Assembly: GCF_008364825.1 (NCBI RefSeq)
Contig: NZ_VTTO01000005.1
Coordinates: 98,679 to 162,678, forward strand
Direction: 5' to 3'
Length of the DNA stretch: 64,000 nucleotides
Source of the DNA: Azospirillum sp. B21
Lineage (GTDB): Bacteria > Pseudomonadota > Alphaproteobacteria > Azospirillales > Azospirillaceae
This document shows, piece after piece, positions 43,037 to 51,645 of the stretch. The first letter of the stretch is position 1. Every line of letters begins with the position of its first letter. Under the pieces are notes generated by a model, which had not been told where the DNA came from, ran no database searches, and was given only the letters and a program-made list of their open reading frames with translations. The position numbers were made by a program, and so were the translations under genes.

Positions 43037-43982
43037 AGAAATTGAACCAGTTGTAGGGATGGGAGCGGGCGTAATGCTCCAGCCGGTCGGCGAAGCGGCC
43101 GGCGGCCCAACGCACCAGACCCGGACGGTCCTGCACCGGCACATCGGAGAAGTCGGCGATCCGCTCGAAATGGACGTCGTAGTGGCGACCGCCCTGGTAG
43201 ATCCCGACCATCAGCACCACCGGTCGCTTCAGCATCGCCGCCAGCTGGAACGGACCCAGGGCGAAGCCGGCCGGCTGGCCCAGGAAGGGCAGGCGGACCT
43301 CCTCCTCCCCGTCCAGGGTGCGGTCGGCCAGCATGCCGACAAAATGGCCCTGGTCCAGCCGTTCGCGCACGCGCAGCATGGAATCCGGCCGGCCCAGCCC
43401 GATCACCTCCATCGACAGCAGCGGGTTGATGGCGTTGAGCACCGAATTGATCTTGCGCGCGTTCTCCTCGTACATCACCAGACTGACGCGCAGATCCTTC
43501 TGGCGGTGGCCCAGCATGCGGATCGCTTCGAAGCTGCCCATATGGGCGCCGAGCAGCAGGCAACCCTCCCCCCGCTCCATCAGGTCGATGACGATGTCCT
43601 CGCCATGGACGCGGATGTCGAAATCGTCGGACTGGTCATTCAGGAAGAAGACGCGGTCGAGCAGGCAGGCGGCGAAGACATGGTAGTGGCGGAACAGGTC
43701 GCGGAAGCCGGGGGCCCGTCCCAGCGCCTTGGACAGGAACAGCGCCGAGGCCACGCGGGGCTTGCGCGAGAACAGCACGAAGTAGAGGCAGATCGGGTAG
43801 AGCAGCAGTCTCGCCGCCCGCCGGCCGAGCCGCAGGGCGACCCAGACGATGAACTTGATCGCCGTTGTCGTGCTGCGCTCCGGCCGGTTCATCCACTCCT
43901 TGCGGCGGCGGCGTGGCGGCGGCGGGGCGATGGGGGAGGCCGCGGCGTCCGCTGCTGGCTTCGCGCGCAGGGGAAGCTTCAT
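43020..43982 (-). CDS. LpxL/HtrB-like lysophospholipid acyltransferase
   Basis: 320 residues. After a Pro/Arg-rich start and one membrane helix (ARLLLYPICLYFVLFS) comes the lipid A acyltransferase domain with the HX4E motif in GAHMGSFEAI and ADRTLDGEEEVRLPFLG. In several aryl polyene clusters this domain is fused to a glycosyltransferase (ApeJ); here it is a separate gene, and the glycosyltransferase is on the other strand 9 kb away. The ATG overlaps the small dehydratase stop (ATGA). Confidence 0.85.
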   Translation of the reverse strand: MKLPLRAKPAADAAASPIAPPPPRRRRKEWMNRPERSTTTAIKFIVWVALRLGRRAARLLLYPICLYFVLFSRKPRVASALFLSKALGRAPGFRDLFRHYHVFAACLLDRVFFLNDQSDDFDIRVHGEDIVIDLMERGEGCLLLGAHMGSFEAIRMLGHRQKDLRVSLVMYEENARKINSVLNAINPLLSMEVIGLGRPDSMLRVRERLDQGHFVGMLADRTLDGEEEVRLPFLGQPAGFALGPFQLAAMLKRPVVLMVGIYQGGRHYDVHFERIADFSDVPVQDRPGLVRWAAGRFADRLEHYARSHPYNWFNFYDFWK

Positions 43983-44287
43983 GAGGTCACGCTGCCCGTC
44001 ATCACGCTGCCGGTCATGACGGGGCGGCCGTCGACGCTGCCGGTGAAGGCGATGCCGCCGGATGGCGCCGCCTGCCATTCGACCAGCATCCGGTCGCCCG
44101 GCCGCACCGGGTACAGGAACTTGGCCGAGCGCAGCCGGCAGGGGCCGGGCCGGCACCCCTCCGCCGCCGCGATGGCGGTCAAGGCGGTGTCGAGCAGCAC
44201 GGCCCCCGGAATGATCGGATTGCCGGGGAAATGCCCGGCGGCGGTGGGATGGTCGGCGGGGAACCCGATGTCGGTCTGTCGAGGCAC
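43979..44287 (-). CDS. Small hot-dog fold dehydratase (ApeI-like)
   Basis: 102 residues. DHPTAAGHFPGNPIIPGAVLLD at about 12-33 is the hot-dog dehydratase signature found in the second dehydratase of aryl polyene clusters. At about 100 residues it is one hot-dog unit and probably works as a dimer, or with the FabZ-like protein. The unusual C-terminus repeats MTGSV twice, encoded by tandem near-identical 15-base units around 43985-44020. Confidence 0.8.
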   Translation of the reverse strand: MPRQTDIGFPADHPTAAGHFPGNPIIPGAVLLDTALTAIAAAEGCRPGPCRLRSAKFLYPVRPGDRMLVEWQAAPSGGIAFTGSVDGRPVMTGSVMTGSVTS

Positions 44288-44298
44288 GGCGGCGGCAC

Positions 44299-45663
44299 CT
44301 AGTCGCGTTGGGGGATGTCGAGCATCCGCAGCAACGCTTCCCGCGGCAGCTTGCCGGTCGGGTTGCGCGGCAGGTCGTCGACGAAGCGCAGCGGACGCGG
44401 CAGGAAGATGGGGTCGATCCGCTCGCGCAAGGAGGCCAGCAGCGTCTCGGCGTTCAGACCCGGCGCAACCACCAGGGCCGCGAGGCGGGTGGTCCCGCGC
44501 TCCCCCTCATTCGGCATGAAGAAGACGCCGTCCTTCACCCCGTCCACCGAGTTCAGATGGTGGTTGAGGAAGGCCAGCGAGCTGCGCTTTCCCGCGATAT
44601 TGACCTGATCGGCGGAGCGACCGTGCAGGATGAAGCGGGTGTCGCTCTTCAGCTCGATCACGTCGGCCAGCAGGGTCTCGCCGTCCAGGAAGTCACCCGA
44701 CGCCCATGTTCCCTGTTCGTCCTGGCGCAGGCGGATGCCGTCGATGCACAGCCAGTCCGCCGTGGCGCTGGTGCGGCGCACGGCGACCTGACCGGTTTCC
44801 GAACAGCCGTAGATCTCGTGCAGCGGCGCGCCCAGCTTCGCCTCCGCGTCGATGGCCAGCTGGGGTGCGAGCGGGGCGGTGGCGCAGAGGATCAGGTCGA
44901 GCGGCGGCAGGGGGGTGCCGTCGGCGAGCAGGGCCTGGAGATGGACCGGCGTGGTCACCAGGATGCGGCGGCCGGGGAAGTTGCCGAGGCAGGCGGCGAT
45001 GTCGGCCGGGAACAGCGGGCGGCCGGCATGGAGGACCAGCCCATGCTGCAGGGCCAGCAGGGCGACCGATTCCAGCCCGTACATGTGCTGGTGCGGCACG
45101 GTTCCGACCAGACCGGCGGAGCCCAGTCCTGCGATATCGAGAGCGGTTCCGGCCCCGTGGACGCTGCGCACCAGCGTTCCCCAGCTCTTGACCTGCGGCA
45201 TCGGCCGGCCGGTGGAGCCGGAGGTGAAGGCGATGGCGGCGACCTGATCGGTCGGGAAGGCGAGATCGTCGCCGAAGGGCAATGCGGCGGCGGACAGGCG
45301 GTCGAGCCCGCCCGGCGGCAGCGCTTCGATGCAGGCCATGCCGGGATAGCCGGCCCCGGCATCGGTCAGGCAGACGAGACCGGGGTAGCTTTCCTCCAGC
45401 TGGCGCAGGGTGGCCGGCGTGTCGTTGGGCGGCAGCAGGCTGACCTGACGGCGCAGCAGGGCGGCACCCAGCCCGACGACGAAGCCCAGCCGGTCGCCGC
45501 ACAGGTTCAGCACGAAGCCGCCGTCGGGCAGGCGGCGGGCCAGATCGCGCACCGCGGCGAGATAGCCCCGCACCGTCACCGGCCGGCCGTCGTGCCAGGC
45601 GAACAGGTCGTCGGGACTGCCGTGCCGGATCAGGGGCAGGCGGGTGGTGGACAGCATCGTCAT
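44299..45663 (-). CDS. AMP-dependent acyl/aryl ligase (ANL superfamily)
   Basis: 454 residues. The phosphate loop TSGSTGRP follows IAFTS, an IYGCSETGQVAVR motif forms the adenine-binding turn, and the C-terminal NPTGKLPREALL has the catalytic Lys. It is short for the superfamily, like the cluster ligases (ApeH type) that load the aryl starter acid onto the ACP. The ATG at 45663 begins MTMLSTTRLPLIRHG; the open frame upstream has no support. Confidence 0.85.
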   Translation of the reverse strand: MTMLSTTRLPLIRHGSPDDLFAWHDGRPVTVRGYLAAVRDLARRLPDGGFVLNLCGDRLGFVVGLGAALLRRQVSLLPPNDTPATLRQLEESYPGLVCLTDAGAGYPGMACIEALPPGGLDRLSAAALPFGDDLAFPTDQVAAIAFTSGSTGRPMPQVKSWGTLVRSVHGAGTALDIAGLGSAGLVGTVPHQHMYGLESVALLALQHGLVLHAGRPLFPADIAACLGNFPGRRILVTTPVHLQALLADGTPLPPLDLILCATAPLAPQLAIDAEAKLGAPLHEIYGCSETGQVAVRRTSATADWLCIDGIRLRQDEQGTWASGDFLDGETLLADVIELKSDTRFILHGRSADQVNIAGKRSSLAFLNHHLNSVDGVKDGVFFMPNEGERGTTRLAALVVAPGLNAETLLASLRERIDPIFLPRPLRFVDDLPRNPTGKLPREALLRMLDIPQRD

Positions 45664-45688
45664 GGCAGGACCGTCGTCGTTCTGGCCT

Positions 45689-46354
45689 TCATGGATTTGG
45701 CCGCTCCGAGAAGACGCGGACGACATCCGCGATGGAGCCGTGGGAGTGGTTGCGGAATTTCCGCAGCCGATAGGCGTATTCGGCCAGAAACATCGCCGCC
45801 ACCAGCGGCAGGTCCAGCACGTTGATGAAGAACGACCAGACCGTGTCGGGGGCGAGGCGGAACAGGAGGGCCGACATCGCCAGCTGTCCGGCGAAGAACA
45901 GGCACCAGGCGATGGTGACGCGGCGGGTGTAGACCAGCATCTCGTCGGTCAAGGTCCCACGGATGCGCCGCGCGATCCAGGTGATCAGCGGTTCCCGCCC
46001 GGCCAGCAGGGTGCGGCCGAACAGGACCAGCAGGCCGACATAGATGGTGGCGTGGCTGACCGCAGAGGCCGCCAGCAGTCCGTCGCGGGCGGAGCGCCAG
46101 GACAGGCCGATCAGGGCGGCGGCGGCGGCCAGCGCCACCCAGCGGTATTGGGGAGCGGCACGGCTGACCGCCACGCCGGTCACCGTGGCCTGGACCAGCG
46201 CAAGCGCCATGGCGGTGTCGGCATCCAGGTCGGCGACGATGGCGCCATGGACCAGCAGGGGGTAGAGGGCGAACAGCGACAGGCCGGCGCCGACCGCGAG
46301 CGCGCTTCTGGCACCTCTGCCGCCTCCCCGGGCCTGGGCCGCGACATCCGGCAT
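45689..46354 (-). CDS. COG4648-type predicted membrane protein of aryl polyene clusters
   Basis: 221 residues with about six hydrophobic segments (for example GLSLFALYPLLVHGAIVADL, and AWCLFFAGQLAMSALLFRLAPDTVWSFFINVLDLPLVAAMFLAEYAYRLRKFRNH at the C-terminus). This membrane family is found next to the ACP gene in aryl polyene loci and has no known reaction. Its ATG overlaps the ACP stop by one base. Confidence 0.75.
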   Translation of the reverse strand: MPDVAAQARGGGRGARSALAVGAGLSLFALYPLLVHGAIVADLDADTAMALALVQATVTGVAVSRAAPQYRWVALAAAAALIGLSWRSARDGLLAASAVSHATIYVGLLVLFGRTLLAGREPLITWIARRIRGTLTDEMLVYTRRVTIAWCLFFAGQLAMSALLFRLAPDTVWSFFINVLDLPLVAAMFLAEYAYRLRKFRNHSHGSIADVVRVFSERPNP

Positions 46355-46629
46355 CAGGCGGCTTTGAGCTGTTGAATGTGGTCGTTCAGTGTGCGCAGCG
46401 AGGAGAAGATCCTGGTGTTGTTCTCGTCATCCGCCCGCAGCTTCACCCCGTAGGTCTTGGAGACGGCGAGCGCCACTTCCAGAATGTCGATCGAATCGAG
46501 CCCCAGCCCTTCGCCGTACAGGGCGGCGTCCGGGTCGATGTCCTCCGGGGTGGTTTCAAGCGTCAGGGTATTCACGATCAGCGTCGCCAGATCGAGTTCA
46601 GCGGGAGACATGGTCTTCAAGTCACTCAT
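46354..46629 (-). CDS. Acyl carrier protein of the aryl polyene cluster
   Basis: 91 residues. The phosphopantetheine site is Ser46 in GLGLDSIDILE, and the flanks are those of an acidic four-helix ACP. It is the first gene of the minus-strand run. Known aryl polyene clusters usually have two ACP genes; only this one is visible here, so it must either serve all steps or share with a partner elsewhere. Confidence 0.88.
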   Translation of the reverse strand: MSDLKTMSPAELDLATLIVNTLTLETTPEDIDPDAALYGEGLGLDSIDILEVALAVSKTYGVKLRADDENNTRIFSSLRTLNDHIQQLKAA

Positions 46630-47077
46630 TATGCCTCGCTAAAGCAACGCCTGTGACTTGCGAGATATTCTACCCCTTTCGATATAATCCGATGGTGTAG
46701 AAAACCGTATTCGAGTCCCAGGATTCGCAATTTCAGGAGTCACGATAGCCACGCACCCGAAGCGATGCCATCATTATTTCGGAGTGATCAATTTGTTTTG
46801 TTAAAGATTGATTTTCTTTGCAGCGATGTGTCTCGGGGGCGCTCGGCAGGGTTGCCGATGGCGGGGCCGGGTGAACATTTGAAACACCGTGGAACGGTTT
46901 TCCGCCCTCTGTTCACTGTTCCATCCGGCGCCACGGCAGCATGGGCAAAGCCATGGCGACGGGTCCGGAGGAAGGCCGGGGCACGGACTGGGCTGGGACG
47001 GACAGGGTTGTGGAGATGACGCCAAAGTCTAACGGCGGGCGACGCCGCTGACCACTGAAAGCTTCAAACAGTGGCTT
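46630..47077. other. Intergenic region upstream of the aryl polyene operon
   Basis: 448 bases with no supported gene. The first 150 bases are rich in A+T and must hold the minus-strand promoter of the ACP-first operon; ATTATATC on the minus strand (46679-46690 region) is a possible -10 element. The last 30 bases contain a hairpin at the end of the MocR gene. Confidence 0.45.
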
Positions 47078-47081
47078 TCAG
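47055..47081 (-). terminator. Hairpin at the 3' end of the MocR-family gene
   Basis: CTGAAAGC and GCTTTCAG form a perfect 8-bp stem around an 11-base loop overlapping the stop codon. An alternative stem, CCACTG with CAGTGG, uses part of the same bases, so the two structures exclude each other. Confidence 0.4.
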
Positions 47082-48556
47082 ATAACGATGCCCGCAAGGG
47101 CCGGGCTCTGCTCCAACGTGTCGGCCAGGATTTCCAGCATGTGGCGGCAATCCGCGCGGGTCACCGGGGCGCCAAGGCAGATGCGCAGGGCTTCCGGGGC
47201 GGGGCCTGCGGTGAGAAAGGTGTCGCTGACGGCGGCGGCGATGCCGCGGCTGCGCAGATGGGCGGCGAACTCCCCGCGCGTCCAGGCCGGCGGCAGGCGG
47301 AGCCACAGGTGGAAGGCCTCCGGATGGGCGGTCATCGCGGAGGACGGCAGCAGGTCGCGCGCCATGCGCTGGCGGACCGTCGCCTCGGCCCGGATGGCGG
47401 CGAGAAGCGCATCGGCGGTGCCGTCGCCGATCCATTGCGTGGCGACCGCGGCGGGGATCGGCGGGGTGCCGAGCATGGTCGCCCGCTGGGCGGCGGCCAG
47501 CCGCATCGCCTGACGGGCATCCGGTGCCGCGACATAGGTGATGCGCAGGCCCGGCGCCACGCATTTCGCCAGACCGGTGACATGGAAGGTAAGGTCCGGC
47601 GCCAGCGTCGCGATGGGCGGCGGCGCATCCTGCGGCAGCACGCCGTAGATGTCGTCCTCGATGACCGGGATGCCGTGGTCGCGGGCGATGGCGGCGATGG
47701 CCGCGCGCCGGTGCGCCGGCAGGGTCGCCGTCGTCGGATTGTGCAGGGTAGGGGTGCAGTAGAGCGCCTTCGGCGCATGGGCCTCGACGGCGGCGCGCAG
47801 GGCGTCGGGATCGAGCCCGTCGCCGTCCATCGCCACCCCGACCACCCGCAGCCCCAACTGCCCGGCGATGGCCTTGAAACCGGGATAGGTCAGCGCCTCC
47901 GTACAGACGGTGTCGCCGGGGCGGGCGAGCATGCTGAGCAGGGCCAGCAGGGCGCTTTGCGTGCCGGGGCAGACGACGATCCGGCCGGCGTCGGCAGTGC
48001 CCAGCCGCCGCGACAGCCAGTGCGCGCCGGCCCTGCGGTCCTCCTCCAAGCCGCCGGCCGCCGTGGCGGTGTCGGGATAGCGCAGCAGCGATTGCGGGTC
48101 GATCCGCAGCATCGCCTGGGCCAGACCCTGGCGCACGCGGTCCAGCAAATCCGGCGCGTCGGGCAGGGGCGGCTGGTTCATCGTCATGTCGATGATCGCC
48201 GCTGCCTCCCGCCGGACAGTGGTGGGTGGCGGGACGTTCAGCGCGAGGCTGGTCTGCACGCTGATAAAAGTGCCCTGGCCGACGCGGGCGTCGAGAAGCC
48301 CCCGGCGGCGCGCCTCGCCATAGGCCCGGCTGACCGTGGTCAGGTCCAGCCCCAGCCGGTCGGCCAGCGCGCGCTGCGGCGGCATCCGGTGCCCCGCCGC
48401 CAGACGGCCGCTGCGGACATCGTCGGCGATGGCATCGGCGATGGCGAGATAGACCGGCTTGCTGCGGTTCGCCAGATCGGGCTGCCAGATGCCGGAGCCG
48501 GACTGCTCCGCCGGATCGGAGGCTTCGGCTGTACGGGCCGGGATATCGGATTGCAT
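47078..48556 (-). CDS. MocR/PdxR-family transcriptional regulator (GntR HTH plus aminotransferase domain)
   Basis: 492 residues. A winged helix lies at about 35-100 (PVYLAIADAIADDVRSGRLAAGHRMPPQRALADRLGLDLTTVSRAYGEARRRGLL). A fold-type I aminotransferase domain follows from about 130, with PTLHNPTTATLP, IEDDIYGVL and the PLP-binding Lys in VTGLAKCVAPGLR. Regulators of this group sense PLP or amino acids. It stands between the pigment operon and ccoG, both also on the minus strand, and its target is unclear; the usual target would be a divergent gene, but none is present. Confidence 0.9.
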   Translation of the reverse strand: MQSDIPARTAEASDPAEQSGSGIWQPDLANRSKPVYLAIADAIADDVRSGRLAAGHRMPPQRALADRLGLDLTTVSRAYGEARRRGLLDARVGQGTFISVQTSLALNVPPPTTVRREAAAIIDMTMNQPPLPDAPDLLDRVRQGLAQAMLRIDPQSLLRYPDTATAAGGLEEDRRAGAHWLSRRLGTADAGRIVVCPGTQSALLALLSMLARPGDTVCTEALTYPGFKAIAGQLGLRVVGVAMDGDGLDPDALRAAVEAHAPKALYCTPTLHNPTTATLPAHRRAAIAAIARDHGIPVIEDDIYGVLPQDAPPPIATLAPDLTFHVTGLAKCVAPGLRITYVAAPDARQAMRLAAAQRATMLGTPPIPAAVATQWIGDGTADALLAAIRAEATVRQRMARDLLPSSAMTAHPEAFHLWLRLPPAWTRGEFAAHLRSRGIAAAVSDTFLTAGPAPEALRICLGAPVTRADCRHMLEILADTLEQSPALAGIVI

Positions 48557-48616
48557 GGACTGTCCTGACCGTTTCCTTGGCCCGCACCCTGCGGCGTTGT
48601 TCGCATTATATGCGGG

Positions 48617-50095
48617 TTATGGGGCGAGGAACACGCTGTCGTGGCGGACCGGCTCGCCGGCAGGCTCAGGCGTCAGCGTGAAGGCGAGCGGAGTGGAGGC
48701 GCCGGCCAAGGCCGACTGCGGTACGCGGACCTGAATGCGGTAGGTCTCCACCGCGTTGCCGCGGGCCGACAGCGCCAGTTCGCCGGCCTCTCCGCTTTCG
48801 CCGGACAGGGCGAGGCTGGCCTGCGGCAGGCCGGACAGGGTCAGGCGGTAGTGACGGTCTTCCAGCGACATGTTCGCGATCTTGATGGTGTAGGCGTTCT
48901 GGATGCGCCCGTCGCTGAGCGTCACGAACAGCGGCGCCCGGTCGCGCAGCACGGCGATGTCGTTGCTGGGTTTCAGCGCCAGGGCGATGGCCATCGCGCC
49001 GCCGACCACCACCAGCATCAGGCCGTAGACGATGGTGCGCGGCCGCAGCAGGCGGTAACGCGGCGGCGGTGCCGTCGTGGCCTTCGCGGCTTGTGCGGTG
49101 AGGGTGTCGAAACGGATCAGGTCACCGGGGCGGCCGATACGCGCCATCACGTCGTTGCAGGCGTCGACGCACAGGCCGCAGCCGATGCATTCCATCTGGA
49201 TGCCGTCGCGGATGTCGATGCCGGTCGGGCAGACCTGGACGCATTGGCCGCAATCGATGCAGTCGCCGAAACCCTTTTGGGCGCGGGTGTCCCACCCCTC
49301 GCTCTTGCGCAGCGGCGCGCGGCCCTCGCCGCGCCAGTCCTGATAGGTAACCACCAGGCTGTCCTCGTCCAGCATGGCGGCCTGGATGCGCGGCCAGGGG
49401 CAGACGTAGAAGCACATCTGTTCACGCATGAAGCCGGCCATCAGATAGGTGCAGCCGGCCATGAACAGGACGGAACCGGCGGCGAGCGCCGGGGCGTCGA
49501 AGCGCAGCAGATCGACCGCCAGCGTCGGCGCATCGGTCAGGTAGGCGATGCTGAGGAAGCCGGTGACGGCGGATATCGCCAGCCACGCCGCATGCTTGAC
49601 CGCCTTCTTCGCCAGCCAGCGCGCGGTCCAGGGCTGCTTGTCCAGCCGGATGCGGTCGGTGCGGTCGCCCTCCACCCGCCGTTCCACCCAGACGAACAGG
49701 TCGGTCCACACCGTCTGCGGGCAGGTGAAGCCGCACCAGACCCGGCCGCCCAGCGCCGTCGCCAGGAACAGGCCAATGGCGGCGATGATCATCACCCCGG
49801 TGATGTAATAGACATGCTGCGGCCACAGCTGGAGCGCGAAGATGTAGAAGCGCTGGCTTCCGAGATCGAACAGCACCGCCTGATCGGGGACGCCCGGCCC
49901 GCGATCCCAGCGCAGGAAGGGCAGCAGGGCGAACAGCGCCAGCAGCACCGCGCCGAGCCAGGTCTTCACCCGCCGGTATCGCCCGCGCACCGCCTTGGGA
50001 TGGATCTTGCGGTGGGAGGCGTAGTCAGACTGCGGTTCTTGCGTGGCGGGAGAGCGGTTGGGGCGGCGGGTGATGGTCGGCGCATCGCTGGACAT
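48617..50095 (-). CDS. ccoG: Cytochrome c oxidase accessory protein CcoG (FixG/RdxA)
   Basis: 492 residues, membrane-bound iron-sulfur protein with about five helices. The NapH-like CGFTCPQTVW follows TM2, CFYVCPWPRIQ comes later, and two [4Fe-4S] motifs are CIDCGQCVQVCP and CIGCGLCVDACN. A periplasmic Ig-like C-terminal domain (about 370-492) completes the FixG architecture. CcoG is a cupric reductase that helps copper insertion into cbb3 oxidase. The ccoNOQP structural genes and ccoI/ccoS are not in the window, so it is a detached copy. Confidence 0.93.
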   Translation of the reverse strand: MSSDAPTITRRPNRSPATQEPQSDYASHRKIHPKAVRGRYRRVKTWLGAVLLALFALLPFLRWDRGPGVPDQAVLFDLGSQRFYIFALQLWPQHVYYITGVMIIAAIGLFLATALGGRVWCGFTCPQTVWTDLFVWVERRVEGDRTDRIRLDKQPWTARWLAKKAVKHAAWLAISAVTGFLSIAYLTDAPTLAVDLLRFDAPALAAGSVLFMAGCTYLMAGFMREQMCFYVCPWPRIQAAMLDEDSLVVTYQDWRGEGRAPLRKSEGWDTRAQKGFGDCIDCGQCVQVCPTGIDIRDGIQMECIGCGLCVDACNDVMARIGRPGDLIRFDTLTAQAAKATTAPPPRYRLLRPRTIVYGLMLVVVGGAMAIALALKPSNDIAVLRDRAPLFVTLSDGRIQNAYTIKIANMSLEDRHYRLTLSGLPQASLALSGESGEAGELALSARGNAVETYRIQVRVPQSALAGASTPLAFTLTPEPAGEPVRHDSVFLAP

Positions 50096-50420
50096 GGGGC
50101 ACCTGGAACGAAGGAACCGTCAAGCCGCCGCGTTCCGACAAGGCGTATGGAGCGGCGGCATCTCGGCGATGGGAGTTGTATGGATCATTGACCGGATTGC
50201 TTCAAGCGGGTTACCGGCATTCTGTGCGCTGGAATGGGCATCTGCGTTGGTTTGTCGCACCGGATGCGGGCGGCACCGTCTGAAGAACCCATACAATATC
50301 CAATGACCTGAGGCTGTACAGCCTCATTGCATGGATGGATGGGGTGCTTGCCGGGCCATTGCCGAACAAGCAATCCGATACACATAGTGCTCGGAGGGAA
50401 GCGATCATGCGACAGGCGCA
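50096..50420. other. Divergent intergenic region ccoG / DUF1289 gene
   Basis: 325 bases with no supported gene. It contains the 18-bp palindrome at 50309-50326 and an A/T-rich stretch ATACAATATCCAATGA just before it. Confidence 0.45.
50309..50326. promoter_or_regulatory. Perfect 18-bp palindrome upstream of the DUF1289 gene
   Basis: TGAGGCTGTACAGCCTCA is identical to its reverse complement and lies 95 bases before the DUF1289 start. It could be an operator or fold as an RNA hairpin. No neighbouring regulator is obvious. Confidence 0.45.
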
Positions 50421-50768
50421 ATGAGCATCATCAAGTTCAAGTTGGGCGGCAGGAAGTCCAAGGACGGCGCGGCGGGCAAGGACACCAGAAATCCCTGCAT
50501 CGGGCTCTGCCGCTTCGGCGGGCAGGGGGCCTGCCTGGGCTGTCACCGCACCAAGGCCGAGGTGAAGGGCTGGAAACGGCTGAGCGATGCCGCCAAGGCG
50601 GCGATAAACGAGCGGATCAGGCAGGGAATGCAGGCCGTGTCGGCGACGGCGGCGGACGGCAAGCCGTCGCGCAAGCGCCTGCGCAAGCTCGACCGGAAGA
50701 TCGGCAAGCTGGAAGCGAAGCTGGCCGCCCTGCGGGCCGAGCGCGACACCATGGCGGGGCCGGGCTGA
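50421..50768 (+). CDS. DUF1289-family small protein
   Basis: 115 residues. The DUF1289 signature NPCIGLCRFGGQGACLGCHRTKAEVKGWKRLSDAAKAAINERI covers about 24-66, with four cysteines that probably bind a metal or cluster. A Lys/Arg-rich coiled-coil tail (SRKRLRKLDRKIGKLEAKLAALRAERDTM) follows; most family members end soon after the Cys domain, so this tail is an addition. Function unknown; not linked to its neighbours. Confidence 0.78.
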   Translation: MSIIKFKLGGRKSKDGAAGKDTRNPCIGLCRFGGQGACLGCHRTKAEVKGWKRLSDAAKAAINERIRQGMQAVSATAADGKPSRKRLRKLDRKIGKLEAKLAALRAERDTMAGPG

Positions 50769-50789
50769 GGATGCGCTTAGGGGGCGCCG

Positions 50790-50810
50790 TGACGCTGCCG
50801 ATGAGCGTCA
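50790..50810. terminator. Hairpin between convergent DUF1289 and hydrolase genes
   Basis: TGACGCT-GCCGATG-AGCGTCA forms a 7-bp stem with a 7-base loop, 21 bases after the DUF1289 stop and touching the stop codon of the convergent hydrolase gene. No T-tract. Confidence 0.4.
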
Positions 50811-51620
50811 GCCTCGCGCAAGAAAGACCCTGATCGCCTCGACCACCCTGTCCTCGCATTCCCGGTGCGGGACGTGGCCGGTGTCGGCAAGCATAAGCAT
50901 CGTTCCGCGCCCGGCGGCGATGCGGGCGGGGTGTTCCTGGGAGCCATATTCGTCACGGTCGCCATGCAGCGCCAGCACCGGGCAGCGGATTTCCGCCAGC
51001 GCGGCGTCGAGCGTCCAGCCGGCGAATTCTGGCGACAGCCAAGCTCCGGTCCAGGCATCGACCGCCCAGCGGGCCTTGTCGCCCTGGTATTTCGCCAGCC
51101 GGGCGAGTTGATCCGGGTCCTGGAACCCCTGTTCGGCGACGCGGATGCCGGCGAGCGTCCGGTCCTCGACGAAGGCCTGGGCCGCGATGGTCACCAGGGC
51201 ATTGCAGCGCGACTGGAAATATGCCGCGGTCTCCACCGCCATGCCGCCGCCGACGCTGTGGCCGCAGGCGACGAAATCGCCGACGGCGAGCCGGTCCAGC
51301 AGAATCGGCACGACGGCCCGCGCCTCCGCCGCCACGAAATCGAGGGCGAGTCGTCCGGGATGCGGATCGGACCGGCCGAAGCCGAGCCGGTCATAGGCAA
51401 TGACCCGCCTTGCCGTCGCCGCCGCGAGCCGGGAGGGGAAGCTGCGCCACAGATCGACGCAGCCGAGGGAGTCGTGGAACAGCAGGATCGGGGGAAGGCC
51501 GGTCCCGTTCGGGGTGTCCGGCCTCCAATCCCTCACGAACAGGCGACCGCCATCGACCTGGATGAAATGATCTTCGTCACGGACGGCGGGCTGCGAAGGC
51601 TGCGTGGTCATGTCATCCAT
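50808..51620 (-). CDS. Alpha/beta hydrolase
   Basis: 270 residues, cytoplasmic. A complete triad is visible: nucleophile Ser in GHSVGG near 121, acid in LHGDRDEYG near 219 and His in GHVPHRE near 249. PILLFHDSLGCVDLWRSFPSRLA supplies the oxyanion region. The fold is that of MhpC-like or haloperoxidase-like hydrolases. An in-frame ATG at 51611 is an alternative start. It is 25 bases downstream of the binding-protein gene on the same strand. Substrate unknown. Confidence 0.83.
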   Translation of the reverse strand: MDDMTTQPSQPAVRDEDHFIQVDGGRLFVRDWRPDTPNGTGLPPILLFHDSLGCVDLWRSFPSRLAAATARRVIAYDRLGFGRSDPHPGRLALDFVAAEARAVVPILLDRLAVGDFVACGHSVGGGMAVETAAYFQSRCNALVTIAAQAFVEDRTLAGIRVAEQGFQDPDQLARLAKYQGDKARWAVDAWTGAWLSPEFAGWTLDAALAEIRCPVLALHGDRDEYGSQEHPARIAAGRGTMLMLADTGHVPHRECEDRVVEAIRVFLARG

Positions 51621-51645
51621 CGGCTGCGGTCGATCGGCATCGGCG

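Noticed and set aside
50180..50202. Possible FNR box near ccoG (TTGACCGGATTGCTTCAA)
   Set aside because: The second half-site does not match ATCAA at the required 4-base spacing.
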